Assembly: GCA_963743285.1 (NCBI GenBank)
Contig: CAVUPF010000012.1
Location: 62,001-126,000, forward strand
Direction: 5' to 3'
DNA: 64,000 bases
DNA from: CAVUPF01 sp963743285
Lineage (GTDB): Bacteria > Actinomycetota > Thermoleophilia > Solirubrobacterales > 70-9
The notes below the pieces were generated by a model. That model had not been told where the DNA came from. It ran no database searches and saw nothing but the letters and a program-made list of their open reading frames with translations. Each line of letters starts with the position of its first letter. Positions within the stretch are counted from its first letter, which is position 1. Positions 25,439 through 34,088 of the stretch are shown here, piece after piece. A program made the position numbers and the translations under genes.

Positions 25439-26131
25439 ATGGGTGGCGAGACTCACAACAACACCCCGGTGATCGCTCCGAAACGGCTCGGCAAGCTCGG
25501 AGGGGGCCCCGGCGCCCGGGACCGACCAGTGCTGCGCGCACCTGAGCCGTGGGAGTTCGAGCTCCTCCGCCTCCTCGCCGAGCAGAGTGCGATCGCCTTC
25601 GACCAACTGGCGCGCTTCCTCGGATGTGAGCAAGAGCAGGCGGCGAGGGTGGCCAGGCACCTGACCAACGTCGGCTATGCCGACTACGCCCGCATCCTGC
25701 ACGGCGAGCCGCACTGGGCGTGGTTGACTCGGAGAGGCACACGTCTGTCGGCCACGGGATTTCAATTTCGCCCCCCCAAGGTCGGCGCGATGGCGCGCAT
25801 GCGGGCGGTGAACGAGATTCGTTTACACATCGCTGCCCGCGCGCCGGAGGCGCGCTGGGTCTGCGGGCGCAGCGTGGTCCGTGAGCAGGGCCTGAAGGGC
25901 AAGCGACCCAATGCGGTAGTCGAGATCGGCACCGAGCGCCACGCGATAGTGGTCAGGCACGGCTTCCCGCATGAGGGAAGGCTCGAGAGGGAGATCGTCG
26001 AGACCCACATGGCCCGCTATGACGCCGTGGTCTACTTCGCCAACCCCAGGCCGCGGGCGCAGCTGGAGCGCCTCAAGGCCGAACACCACTGGCCCAAGCT
26101 GGTGATCCGCCCGATCCCGGAGTCGAGTTAG
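25439..26131 (+). CDS. Replication-relaxation family protein
   Basis: The 230-residue protein starts 3 bases after the preceding ATPase. A basic leader (1-35) precedes the winged helix (LLRLLAEQSAIAFDQLARFLGCEQ) and the RRGTRLSATGFQFRPPKVGAMARMRAVNEIRLHI block shared with the 23473 protein. In the C-terminal core the position matching EAELSHKG reads IVVRHGFPHEG, so the acidic pair of the paralogue is missing. It ends tail-to-tail with a lipoprotein gene on the other strand. Confidence 0.7.
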   Translation: MGGETHNNTPVIAPKRLGKLGGGPGARDRPVLRAPEPWEFELLRLLAEQSAIAFDQLARFLGCEQEQAARVARHLTNVGYADYARILHGEPHWAWLTRRGTRLSATGFQFRPPKVGAMARMRAVNEIRLHIAARAPEARWVCGRSVVREQGLKGKRPNAVVEIGTERHAIVVRHGFPHEGRLEREIVETHMARYDAVVYFANPRPRAQLERLKAEHHWPKLVIRPIPESS

Positions 26132-26385
26132 CGGCTAGCGACCGTTGCCGAAGATTTCACCTGTGAATTTGCCGCGAGTTCCACCTCCGGTGCTCCGACG
26201 GCTTGATTCCACGGTTTGCTGGGGGTCGCAACCTTGTTGTCCACAGACGCACAGACCACGCCGGTGCCCACTCCGTTTGGCCGGCAATGAGTTGTGACGC
26301 CGCCCTTTGTGAAGCTGTAGCTGCCGCCACCGCCGCAACCAGCGAGCGCTCCGACCACCGCCAGGGCAACTGCAATCCTCCTCAT
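26128..26385 (-). CDS. Small lipoprotein
   Basis: The 85-residue protein starts MRRIAVALAVVGALAGCGGGG, a signal peptide with an LAGC lipobox, so it would be lipidated on the outer face of the membrane. The remainder is polar with two Cys. Nine residues upstream in frame are not signal-like, so ATG 26385 is chosen. It overlaps the end of the convergent gene by 4 bases. Entry-exclusion or surface roles are common for such ICE lipoproteins, but nothing here proves it. Confidence 0.6.
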   Translation of the reverse strand: MRRIAVALAVVGALAGCGGGGSYSFTKGGVTTHCRPNGVGTGVVCASVDNKVATPSKPWNQAVGAPEVELAANSQVKSSATVASR

Positions 26386-26691
26386 TGACCCCAGCGTAAG
26401 AGGTAGCAGCACTGATCTTCAAGCTCGGTGCCGGCAACAGGATTCCGGCGTCCATCGTGGCGTGGTGGCTGAGCCTCTCCGCAGCCCCAGAGTCGGATCG
26501 TCATTGAACCGCGCCGACGGCTCGTGGCCGCGCGCGGCTCTTCTTGCCATCGCCTCGCGCCAGACACCGGAGAAGGTCGGTGCCACCAGCGCGTCTGCGT
26601 CCCATGCCCACCCGTTCCGGGTGTGGTGGGCATGGGATGCAAATTCGAGCCGGGGGTGGGACGAATCCGCCCCGGCGAACGTCTTAAGGGA
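26386..26691. promoter_or_regulatory. Region upstream of excisionase with palindrome
   Basis: No gene is convincing in this stretch. It holds a perfect 13-bp inverted repeat, TCCCATGCCCACC at 26600-26612 with its complement at 26625-26637, with a further ACCCG/CGGGT inside the loop. It lies 54 bases before the excisionase start and could be an operator, an excisionase/integrase binding site or a terminator. Confidence 0.5.
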
Positions 26692-26964
26692 GTGAAGAGC
26701 CCAATCGAGGACACCTACTGGACTGCGAAGGAGTGGGCGATGCGCACCCGCATCCCGTATCGAACGATCTTGAGCGCCGCAGCGCGCGGCGAGTTGGCCG
26801 CAGTGCGCCCCTCCGGTACCGCCCACGGTGCCATCCTGATCTCCGAGTCGAGCTGGTCTGCCTGGATGCAGGAGGTCCGCCTCCGGCGCCGCATTCCCGG
26901 CCGGGTTGACCGGTCTCAGCGAGTAGCCGACCGGCGCTCTCTCGCCGACCTTGCGCTGAGTTGA
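26692..26964 (+). CDS. xis: Excisionase-like DNA-binding protein
   Basis: The 90-residue protein has a GTG start after TAAGGG. It reads DTYWTAKEWAMRTRIPYRTILSAAARGELAAVRPSGTAHGAILISESSWSAWM, the winged-helix pattern of MerR-like excisionases that bind near attachment sites and choose excision. It lies 4 bases before the integrase gene, the usual xis-int order. A basic tail follows. Its expression would control mobilisation of the ICE. Confidence 0.75.
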   Translation: MKSPIEDTYWTAKEWAMRTRIPYRTILSAAARGELAAVRPSGTAHGAILISESSWSAWMQEVRLRRRIPGRVDRSQRVADRRSLADLALS

Positions 26965-26968
26965 GCGG

Positions 26969-28240
26969 ATGCCGCGCCAGGAGCAGGGCATCGAGTACTA
27001 CTACACGGAAAGCGGCGAGAAGCGCTATCGCGTGCGCTGGGAAGAGGGTGGCCGCCATCCCAGTCGTTCCTTCCACCGCCTCTCCGGTGAGCACGGCGCG
27101 CGAGCCTTCTACCAGAAGGTACGCCAGGCACAGGAGGCGGGCGCCCGCCTCGTTGAGGCAGGGGCCGAGGAGCTGACCCTCGCCGCCTTCGTCGCCGACG
27201 TCTGGGCGCCGCGCGCCAAACGCCGCCTGGCAGCGAAGACCTGGGAGACCGACTCGCGGATCTACAACAAGCACGTCCTGCGGCAGTTGGGCGAGCGCTC
27301 GATCGCCGAGCTCGACGCCGAGGACCTGGTCGAGTGGCAGGACGAGCTCGAGCAAGCCGAAGTTGGCGCCCCGACGCGGATCAAGGCGATGAGCATTCTC
27401 TCCAGCATCTTCCGTGAGGCGGCGCGGCGCTCGCGGAGCACCGGGGTGCGGCTCAACCCGGTCACCTTGCTCGACAAGCCCTCGGCCAAGCGTCGCCGCC
27501 GTCCGTTGGTCTGGGGTCCGATGGTTGTCGAGCGCGCCCGTTACCAACTGCTGGTCAACTCGCGCCGTATCAATCCCGAAAAGGAGCTGGCGGCGGTGCG
27601 CGACGCCCTCCTGGTCAGCTTCACGGAGATGGTCGGCTGCCGTCCGGGGGAGGCGCTGGCCGTGCGCTGGGGCGAGATCGACGGGCGGGTTGCGATCACC
27701 CGCGGACTGAGCGGCACGCACATCGTGGATCGAACCAAGACCGATCGAGACCGTGTTGCTCCCTTATATAGACCGTTGCAGGCCGACCTCGAATTCCTGC
27801 GCCGCCTCAGCGGCGATGGGCCCGAGGACTACATCTTCCGTACCTCCGAGCGCGAGCACTGGGTCGAAACCGACTGGCGAAACTACCGCTCGCGCCACTT
27901 CATCCCGGCCTTGAAACGCGTCGAGGCGGAGTGGGGAGGATGGCGCGACGGTTTGCCCCAGCCCGAGCAGGTGCGCGAGAGCGTCGCCGGCCTCGCCAGA
28001 ACCCGTCCCTACGATCTCGGTCGCCACACCCATTCCGCGTTGATGCTCGCCGCGGGCATGAGCCTCCAGCGCCTTGCCCGCATCCAGGGTCACAGCATCC
28101 GGGTGCTCGATGAGACCTACTCAGAGGAGCTGGCCGAGTTCGAAGACCGTGCCGAGCGGATCGACCCCGTGGCCGAGATCGAGAAGGCCCGCGCGCTGGT
28201 CTGGACCGACCTCGATCCAAGTAGCGGGCGGATCCGCTGA
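26969..28240 (+). CDS. int: Tyrosine integrase of the ICE
   Basis: The 423-residue protein has an arm-binding-like N-terminus (YYYTESGEKRYRVRWEEGG), a core-binding domain (about 70-150) and a catalytic domain (about 180-410). The active-site residues are the Arg in GCRPGEALAVRW, the RH of YDLGRHTHSAL, the His of IQGHS and the Tyr of DETYSEE. It would integrate and excise the ICE together with the upstream excisionase. It ends 172 bases before tRNA-Thr; no repeat of the tRNA end is seen in that gap. Confidence 0.9.
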   Translation: MPRQEQGIEYYYTESGEKRYRVRWEEGGRHPSRSFHRLSGEHGARAFYQKVRQAQEAGARLVEAGAEELTLAAFVADVWAPRAKRRLAAKTWETDSRIYNKHVLRQLGERSIAELDAEDLVEWQDELEQAEVGAPTRIKAMSILSSIFREAARRSRSTGVRLNPVTLLDKPSAKRRRRPLVWGPMVVERARYQLLVNSRRINPEKELAAVRDALLVSFTEMVGCRPGEALAVRWGEIDGRVAITRGLSGTHIVDRTKTDRDRVAPLYRPLQADLEFLRRLSGDGPEDYIFRTSEREHWVETDWRNYRSRHFIPALKRVEAEWGGWRDGLPQPEQVRESVAGLARTRPYDLGRHTHSALMLAAGMSLQRLARIQGHSIRVLDETYSEELAEFEDRAERIDPVAEIEKARALVWTDLDPSSGRIR

Positions 28241-28412
28241 AGCTCCACTGCAGCGTCCGGCTTCTCTAAGATCGCTGAGATGGCGCTGAGTCGAAATGAG
28301 CCTTGTGGAGCGGCTGGGAAGGCCGGTTTTTACCTGTCCTCCCATCTGGCTCCCATTGCGCTCAGGACGCCTCGAATCAGGTCACAATAATTTGGCTCTA
28401 TATGCCAAATCC

Positions 28413-28485
<73 letters not shown>

Positions 28486-28520
28486 TCGGGGTTTCGGTCC
28501 CCTCGCCACTCGCGGAATGC

Positions 28521-28557
28521 AAGGAGGGAAGCGGGTTTGCGCCGCTTCCCTCCTTTT
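28521..28557 (+). terminator. Intrinsic terminator of tRNA-Thr
   Basis: A 14-bp stem (28521-28534 with 28542-28555) and a 7-base loop are followed by a T run at 28554-28557. Confidence 0.85.
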
Positions 28558-28615
28558 CGCTGATTGCCCTCCCGGCGTCTCGCCGACTGCCTTTCTTCGG
28601 GGCGATTTCAGGCTT

Positions 28616-28637
28616 CGTCGCCCAATCGTCGCCCAAT
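28616..28637. repeat. Tandem 11-bp repeat beside integrase
   Basis: CGTCGCCCAAT occurs twice without a gap (28616-28626 and 28627-28637). It ends 8 bases before the integrase stop and lies 131 bases after the tRNA-Thr. Such direct repeats are typical arm-type binding sites of tyrosine integrases. Confidence 0.7.
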
Positions 28638-28645
28638 AGACGGCG

Positions 28646-30139
28646 TCAGGCGGCAATCGCGACGCCGGCGAGCTGCTCTCGGGCCCGGCGGACAAGCCGG
28701 TCGAAATTGGCGCCATGCTGGCGATCGGCCCGCTGCTGGAGCTGGGCGTAGACGTCCATCGTCATGGTCGAATCCGCGTGTCCGACCTGGTCCATGACCC
28801 ACTTGACGTCGAATTCGTTGGCGAGCAGGGCGATCGATATGTAGGTCCGCCTCAGCGTGTGCGGCGTGGTTTTCGGCAGCGGGGACAGCCCCTTCGCTAC
28901 CAGCCGCTCGCTCGCCAGCTTCGCTGCCGCTGCGACGATCTTCCCGACCCGTTGACGAGCGATCCGACCTCCGCGAGCATTGGGGACGAGGTAGTCCTCG
29001 GGTCCTGTTGGCATCCCCGCCCGGCGGAGGCGGTCGATGTGCTCGACGATGACCTCCGCCAGGTCCGGGGTCAGCTCGACTATCCGCTCGCCCGCATCCG
29101 TCTTTGCGTCTTCGATGCGCAGCCGCGCGCCTTCGGTGTCGTGGAGCCGAACGCGGCCGATCTTCAGGTCGCAGAGCTCGCTGACCCGCAGGCCGCCGCG
29201 GCCCAATACCTCGCAGACAACGCGGCGCCCGACGTAGCCACGCCCCGGATCCATCTTCAGCCGTCCAAGGTGGTAGGTGACCGTCGCCTTCGACAGCGAG
29301 AGCTCCGTGGCGATCTGCTTCGGCCGCTTCCCAACCGCTGCCAGCCGGGCGACTTTCTCCGCGCTGCTTCCCGCCGTCACGGCGAGCCCGGCCAAGTCGG
29401 GCAGCCCGACGTCCTGCTCGCGCGCGGCGTCGAGCAGGGACGCCAGCTCATCCATCTCCAGGAAGGTGCGCTTCGGCTTCGGCACTTTGACGTGCATGCG
29501 CTTTGAGCGCGCCGGGTTGTCCTCGCGATGCTCGTCCTCGATTGCCTCGTCCAATACCGAGGCCAACGCGTCCAGGATCATCTTGATCGATACGAGGCCC
29601 AGCGGGACGACTTTGCGACCGTGGCGATCGCGCAGGTCGGCGCCGCCGTCAAGTGCCTCCTGCTGCTTGCGCGACTCTGCGAGAAGGTGGGCCTTGAAGG
29701 CGAGGCAGCGCCGCCGATCGATCAAATCCACTGGTGTGCCAGCGAAGAAGCGCCGTGAATACCAGAGCCGCCATCGATAGCCGCTCTCGGTGTTCCTGGA
29801 GATCGGCTTATCACCGATCACGCCGTTGACCTTTGCCTCCAGCCACCAGTCCGCGTAGCTCCCATACGTCGGCACACCGCCTTCTACCCCGGCGCCGAGT
29901 AGCGTGGACGGCGGTGCCGGGCGCTCCCAGACCCCGGCGCGCACCCGCGCCCCGATGTTCCCCAGCTCGGTTCGAGCGCTGGGCTCATCCCAGCCTCCGC
30001 CACAGCCGCAGTCACAGCCCGGCCGCTCGTGGAGCACGATCGGTTCGCGCTTGCCGCCGATGCGGACGCGAAGGTGAAATGCCCGCGTCCCATCCGCCAG
30101 CAGGCGCGTTTCAATGGTTCCCGTCGCTTCTTTTGGCAT
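28646..30139 (-). CDS. int: Tyrosine integrase with inserted helix-turn-helix
   Basis: The 497-residue protein has a Cys-rich segment at 41-47 (GCDCGCG), a core-binding domain (about 90-215) and a catalytic domain with R318 (GLRVSELCDL), K346, PHTLRRTY, VGHADS and the Tyr of DVYAQL. Between the two domains, at about 262-296, is an extra LuxR-like helix-turn-helix (RPKQIATELSLSKATVTYHLGRL). Its 3' end faces tRNA-Thr. It is unrelated in detail to the ICE integrase at 26969. Confidence 0.9.
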   Translation of the reverse strand: MPKEATGTIETRLLADGTRAFHLRVRIGGKREPIVLHERPGCDCGCGGGWDEPSARTELGNIGARVRAGVWERPAPPSTLLGAGVEGGVPTYGSYADWWLEAKVNGVIGDKPISRNTESGYRWRLWYSRRFFAGTPVDLIDRRRCLAFKAHLLAESRKQQEALDGGADLRDRHGRKVVPLGLVSIKMILDALASVLDEAIEDEHREDNPARSKRMHVKVPKPKRTFLEMDELASLLDAAREQDVGLPDLAGLAVTAGSSAEKVARLAAVGKRPKQIATELSLSKATVTYHLGRLKMDPGRGYVGRRVVCEVLGRGGLRVSELCDLKIGRVRLHDTEGARLRIEDAKTDAGERIVELTPDLAEVIVEHIDRLRRAGMPTGPEDYLVPNARGGRIARQRVGKIVAAAAKLASERLVAKGLSPLPKTTPHTLRRTYISIALLANEFDVKWVMDQVGHADSTMTMDVYAQLQQRADRQHGANFDRLVRRAREQLAGVAIAA

Positions 30140-30270
30140 TACGCCCCCCTTCTGCAGGAAGGGCTATCGTGCCATTCAGGCTTCATCATTCGGGCTACCT
30201 CCCGTGTGTTGTTGCTTAGGCGAGCGGGCCGGCGTCCAACCGCTGGCCCGTCGCTGTGTATCCGTTGATT

Positions 30271-30759
30271 TTACCCTTGCGCCCCGCGGAAGACCCCGGA
30301 TTTCCGGCGCCCAGCCGATCGCGTTGGCGCGCGTTGCCAACGCCCAGGCCGCTGTAGCTCCGGCCCGTCGCCCAGCCGCTCCTTGACGACTTCGGGATCG
30401 AACCGCAACCGGCCGCGCGGCCCGCCGAGCCGAATCGCGCCGAGGTCGCTGGCATGAGCGTAGACCCAGTCGCGCTCGACGCCGAGCTCGCGCGCCATGG
30501 CGCTGGCGTCGATCAGCCGCGCCGAAGTCTCGCTTCGCACGCCATCGCCGATCAGCTCCACGACCCGCTGAGCGATCGCCTCGACCAGGTCCGGATCCGG
30601 TTGGATGCCCCTTGCGCCCCTCTCAGTCACCGCAGCAGACTGCCGAAGGGTTGGCTGGTGCACGGTGCGCATATCCCTATGACGCACGAGAGCGCCTGCC
30701 GGTACCACTGCGGGCGCTGAATTTGGCGTCCGGATTGGGATCGTCGCGAGGCCCCTCAT
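30271..30759 (-). CDS. Excisionase-like helix-turn-helix protein
   Basis: The 162-residue protein starts at the ATG that overlaps the upstream stop codon (ATGA); a GTG one codon earlier is possible. Residues about 80-135 (ARLIDASAMARELGVERDWVYAHASDLGAIRLGG) form a winged helix of the excisionase/MerR type. A basic C-terminal tail follows. It is paralogous to the gene overlapping it at 30759-31124 and may control excision of the island. Confidence 0.65.
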   Translation of the reverse strand: MRGLATIPIRTPNSAPAVVPAGALVRHRDMRTVHQPTLRQSAAVTERGARGIQPDPDLVEAIAQRVVELIGDGVRSETSARLIDASAMARELGVERDWVYAHASDLGAIRLGGPRGRLRFDPEVVKERLGDGPELQRPGRWQRAPTRSAGRRKSGVFRGAQG

Positions 30760-31124
30760 CACCGACGACCCTCTCCCCGCTCCACTTGGCGGCGTCGCAG
30801 AGCCTCGACCGCCGTCCGATAGTCAAAGCGCCAGGGGGCCTTCGGCCCCTCGCCGATCCGCAGCCCGCCGAGCAGCTCCCGGTGGCGGTAGACCCAGGGG
30901 CGCTCGACCCGCAGTCGGCGGGCCAGCTCGCCGGCGCTGATCAGCTCCGGCTCGCCGCGTGGCGCGCGCTGCTGGAGCAGCTGCGCCACCCGAACGGAGA
31001 CCCGCTCTACGGCCTGCGGCGAAAGGTCGACCGCCACCCGAGGCGGCGCTGCCCCCAGCCCGCGCCGTCGGGACGGGCTGGGGTCTCGTCGTGCTCTGGT
31101 CGGAATCGTGCTCAGCGCCCGCAT
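30759..31124 (-). CDS. Excisionase-like helix-turn-helix protein
   Basis: The 121-residue protein starts MRALSTIPTRARR after GAAGAGGGG; the longer frame upstream is Arg/Pro-rich and probably not translated. Residues about 60-110 (ELISAGELARRLRVERPWVYRHRELLGGLRIGEGPKAPWRF) match the winged helix of the next gene. The two overlap by 1 base and are likely co-translated, perhaps forming a heterodimer. Confidence 0.65.
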   Translation of the reverse strand: MRALSTIPTRARRDPSPSRRRGLGAAPPRVAVDLSPQAVERVSVRVAQLLQQRAPRGEPELISAGELARRLRVERPWVYRHRELLGGLRIGEGPKAPWRFDYRTAVEALRRRQVERGEGRR

Positions 31125-31194
31125 CTCGAACCCCTCTTCCCCGGCTCGCTGCGCCGCCGGGAAGCGGCAACCTCGATGGGTTCCCAGCCCGGAG

Positions 31195-32022
31195 TTAGCT
31201 GTCCTCCTGCTGCGCTTCGAGCTCGTCGATGCGGTGCTCGGTCCAGGGGTGGGAGGTCTCCCCGAAGTCCTTGAACGGGGTCGGCAGATCCCCGGCGAGG
31301 GCGTGGGTGTCGAGGTAGCCCGCAAGCGCCGGTCCCTGCCCCAGCTTGGCGGCGTAGCGATCGGCCACCGCCTCGCGGCGGCGCCAGTAGATCGCCCAAG
31401 GCGCTCGCATCGGCGCCATCGCGGCCCGCCCGCTGACCAGGAAGGCGATCAAGCGGAAGGGAAACTCCATCGGTTCGCGCGGCGGCGTCGTCATCCGATG
31501 GACCGCAGCAGTGACCCGAGCATCGCTCGTGTTGAGGTGCCCGAGCTCGTGGGCAAGGACAGCCGGGAAGGAGGGGCTCTCCAGCATGGCCCGGGTGAGC
31601 ATCAGGGTGTCGGCGTAGGCGCAGGCGTTGGGCTGGGGATCCTCGACCACGAACCAGCGGTGCGGCGGGCGCAGCTGCGGGTTTGCGCTCCTCAGCTGCT
31701 CGAATGCGGCCTCGAAGACCGCTCGCTCGCGCTCCGATGGGCGCCGCCCGCCCGATTGCTGCTGAAACCACCAGCCTCCCAAGGGAAGGACGAGAGTCGC
31801 GAGGGAGATCGCCAGCGGCCCGAACCCGATCACGACCGATGGGATGTTGACCGGCCGTCCCCAGCCGGTGATCAGGTCCAAGAGCGCCAGCACGCCGTCG
31901 GCGAGCAGGAATCGACAAGAAGCGCAGAACCACTGAAGCGCCCAGGTCACCGCGTAGAGGAGGATCCAGCCGGGGTTGAGGTCCCCGGGCCGTATCAGGT
32001 GGTCGCTCAGCCTTTCGTTCAT
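31195..32022 (-). CDS. M48-family membrane metallopeptidase
   Basis: The 275-residue protein has two membrane segments (about 19-45 and 65-85) followed by a peptidase domain. The zinc motif is VLAHELGHLNTSD (HExxH), with a later EAVADRYAAKLG giving the third ligand region, as in HtpX/Ste24-like enzymes. A chromosomal HtpX would act in membrane protein quality control. Here it sits between island DNA-binding genes, so a role in the island is inferred. Confidence 0.8.
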   Translation of the reverse strand: MNERLSDHLIRPGDLNPGWILLYAVTWALQWFCASCRFLLADGVLALLDLITGWGRPVNIPSVVIGFGPLAISLATLVLPLGGWWFQQQSGGRRPSERERAVFEAAFEQLRSANPQLRPPHRWFVVEDPQPNACAYADTLMLTRAMLESPSFPAVLAHELGHLNTSDARVTAAVHRMTTPPREPMEFPFRLIAFLVSGRAAMAPMRAPWAIYWRRREAVADRYAAKLGQGPALAGYLDTHALAGDLPTPFKDFGETSHPWTEHRIDELEAQQEDS

Positions 32023-32058
32023 CGAAGGTCCTGCCCCGCGGATTAAACCGCAGCTCCA

Positions 32059-32349
32059 TCAACTCAAGCTCCACTTGCCGTCGGAGTTACGAAAGCGCCC
32101 GGTCTGGCGGCCGCGCTTCAGGTGGGCGGCGACGTTGGTCGGCGCGGCGCCCAGGTCCTCCGCCACCTCGGTGTAGGTGGAGTCGGGGTGCTCGGCGAGG
32201 TAGGCGGCGATGTCGTCCTGGGAGAAGCGTCGGGGCCGGTCCCGCTCCAGCGCGGCCCTGGCGGCGACGAGACGGGCGCGCTCGTTATCGAGGTTCATGA
32301 TTTCCCGGTCGATCTGGGCTCTGATTCCGCGGCTGCGTTTCGGTGGCAT
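32059..32349 (-). CDS. Small helix-turn-helix regulator
   Basis: The 96-residue protein has an N-terminal coiled coil (about 8-38, REIMNLDNERARLVAARAALERD) and a C-terminal winged helix (about 42-96, FSQDDIAAYLAEHPDSTYTEVAEDLGAAPTNVAAHLKRG). It is divergent from the VirD4-like gene, and an inverted repeat lies between the two promoters. It is probably an autoregulating repressor of that gene. Confidence 0.6.
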   Translation of the reverse strand: MPPKRSRGIRAQIDREIMNLDNERARLVAARAALERDRPRRFSQDDIAAYLAEHPDSTYTEVAEDLGAAPTNVAAHLKRGRQTGRFRNSDGKWSLS

Positions 32350-32373
32350 TGTGATTCTCCGTCTTGGGCGTCT

Positions 32374-32406
32374 GTTGACTTAACGTGATTATGAGATAAA
32401 GTCAAC
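32374..32406. promoter_or_regulatory. Divergent promoter region with inverted repeat
   Basis: GTTGACTT (32374-32381) and AAGTCAAC (32399-32406) form an 8-bp inverted repeat in an unusually AT-rich gap. The left arm contains a TTGACT -35-like box for the plus strand. It is a likely operator for the divergent helix-turn-helix protein. Confidence 0.5.
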
Positions 32407-32409
32407 GCT

Positions 32410-34005
32410 ATGTCAAGAGCAATCTTGGGACGACCTTGGGGACCCTCTCATCAGGAGATGGAGCCGCCCTTCCGGCGCGGCCCATCGCTGGCGTGGAAGC
32501 TCGTCGGCCTCCTCGCCCTGGCCCTCCTCCTGCACGGGCTCTTCGATCCCCATGCCAACTTCTTCGCCTGGAGCCTGGAGGCACTCGCAGTGGTCTGGCT
32601 GGCGCGGCTGGTGCTGACCGCGTTCGTCGATGGGCGCGTCGCCCGGCTTTGGTCGCTGATCGCGACGCGAGCGCCCGTCGCCGAGCTGGTGAGCGAGGGA
32701 GGCAAAGCCCAGACGCCAGGCGAAGCGGTGCGGGCGGAGGTCGCCCGCCTGGGTGGGGGCGCCTACCTCGGCACCTCAGGGCATGGCACTTGGGTCCTCG
32801 CCGATCCCGAGAGCGCGGTGATGATCCCCGCCGTGATGGGAGCCTCGGGGGCGGTGATCAGCACCGCGACCAAACCCGAGGTGATGAGAGCCACAGTTGC
32901 GGCGCGCTCGGAAGTGGGCCAGGCGTGGCTGTTCGATCCCGCAGACTCAGAGCGACGGCTGCCTGAAGGTGTGCGGCGGCTTTGCTGGTCGCCGGTCGCG
33001 GCGGCCAGCACATGGGATGAAGCCTTGGTGGTGGCGAGAGCGATGAGCGCGTGCGTGCGCGTCGGCGCCGGCACGACGAACGAGAGCCATTGGACTGAGC
33101 GCGCCGCCGCGCTGCTCGCCCCGCTGCTCTACGCCGCCAACCTCACGGATCGCCCGATCGCCGAAGTGCTGCGCTGGACACTGCGCCAAGACCTTGCCCC
33201 GGCTCGGGCTGTGCTTCTCGACTGCGACTCCGAAATCGCCGCCGATGTGCTCGACGGTATCGAGCAGACCGACGCCCGCGAGCGATCCTCGATCTTCTCC
33301 GCCACCGCCGGCGTCCTCGCCGCCTATAACGCCGACGCCGTCAGGGCAAGCGCCGCCCAGCCCAACTTCGATCCGGTCCGCTTCGCGGCGTCGACCGACA
33401 CGATCTACATCACCGCACCGGAGCATCGCCAGGCTCTCTGCGCACCGCTGATCGTCGGCCTGCTGGAGCAGGTCCGCCACGCGGTCTATGAGCGGGCGGC
33501 AAACGAGGCGACGGACGGGCCGGTGATGCTGTGGGCGCTGGATGAGGTCGCCAACATCGCGCCGATCCACGACCTGCCGGCGCTGGTCTCCCAGGCGGGT
33601 GGGCAGAGGTTGCAGGTGATGGTCGGCCTCCAGGACTTAAGCCAGGCGCGGACCCGTTGGGGGTTAGACGCCGCCGACGGCTTCATGAGCCTCTTCCAGG
33701 CCAAGGCGGTGCTCTCGGGCATCGGCGACAGCCGCACCCTGGAGAGCATCTCGCTGGCGCTCGGCGAATACGACCGCAAGGTGGTTTCCTCGACGCTGGG
33801 GACCAGCGAGAGCGACGAGTGGTTCAGCCCTCACCACTTCAACGAATCGGTCAGCTATCAGACCCAGAGGCAGCGAATCCTGACGCCCGGAGAGATCGCG
33901 AAGCTGCCGCCTGGGCAGGAGCTGCTGCTGCGAGGCGCGGATTGGGGTCTGATCGGGCTGACCAGGTGGTTTGAGTCGTGGAGGACACTCGGCGCTGTCC
34001 AATGA
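32410..34005 (+). CDS. VirD4/TraG-like protein lacking Walker A
   Basis: The 531-residue protein has two N-terminal membrane segments (about 30-48 and 52-75) and a TraG-like motor domain. After ADPESAV the expected phosphate-binding loop (G-P-x-x-S-G-K-T) is absent, and the sequence goes straight to MIPAVMGASGAVISTATKPEV. Walker B (MLWALDEVANIAPI) and the QLQVMVGLQDLSQA-like segment are present. No frameshift is needed to explain the loss. It may be an inactive adaptor or a recently damaged copy. Confidence 0.78.
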   Translation: MSRAILGRPWGPSHQEMEPPFRRGPSLAWKLVGLLALALLLHGLFDPHANFFAWSLEALAVVWLARLVLTAFVDGRVARLWSLIATRAPVAELVSEGGKAQTPGEAVRAEVARLGGGAYLGTSGHGTWVLADPESAVMIPAVMGASGAVISTATKPEVMRATVAARSEVGQAWLFDPADSERRLPEGVRRLCWSPVAAASTWDEALVVARAMSACVRVGAGTTNESHWTERAAALLAPLLYAANLTDRPIAEVLRWTLRQDLAPARAVLLDCDSEIAADVLDGIEQTDARERSSIFSATAGVLAAYNADAVRASAAQPNFDPVRFAASTDTIYITAPEHRQALCAPLIVGLLEQVRHAVYERAANEATDGPVMLWALDEVANIAPIHDLPALVSQAGGQRLQVMVGLQDLSQARTRWGLDAADGFMSLFQAKAVLSGIGDSRTLESISLALGEYDRKVVSSTLGTSESDEWFSPHHFNESVSYQTQRQRILTPGEIAKLPPGQELLLRGADWGLIGLTRWFESWRTLGAVQ

Positions 34006-34088
34006 ATCTCTGGCCGCTACGGCGTCTCTGGTTGCATCGCTATCGTGTTTTGAAGGAACATGGCGAAACCGCCGGAAATGAGGAGTTG

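Noticed and set aside
28616..28637. CRISPR-like repeat
   Set aside because: Only two contiguous 11-bp units with no spacers; better explained as integrase arm sites.
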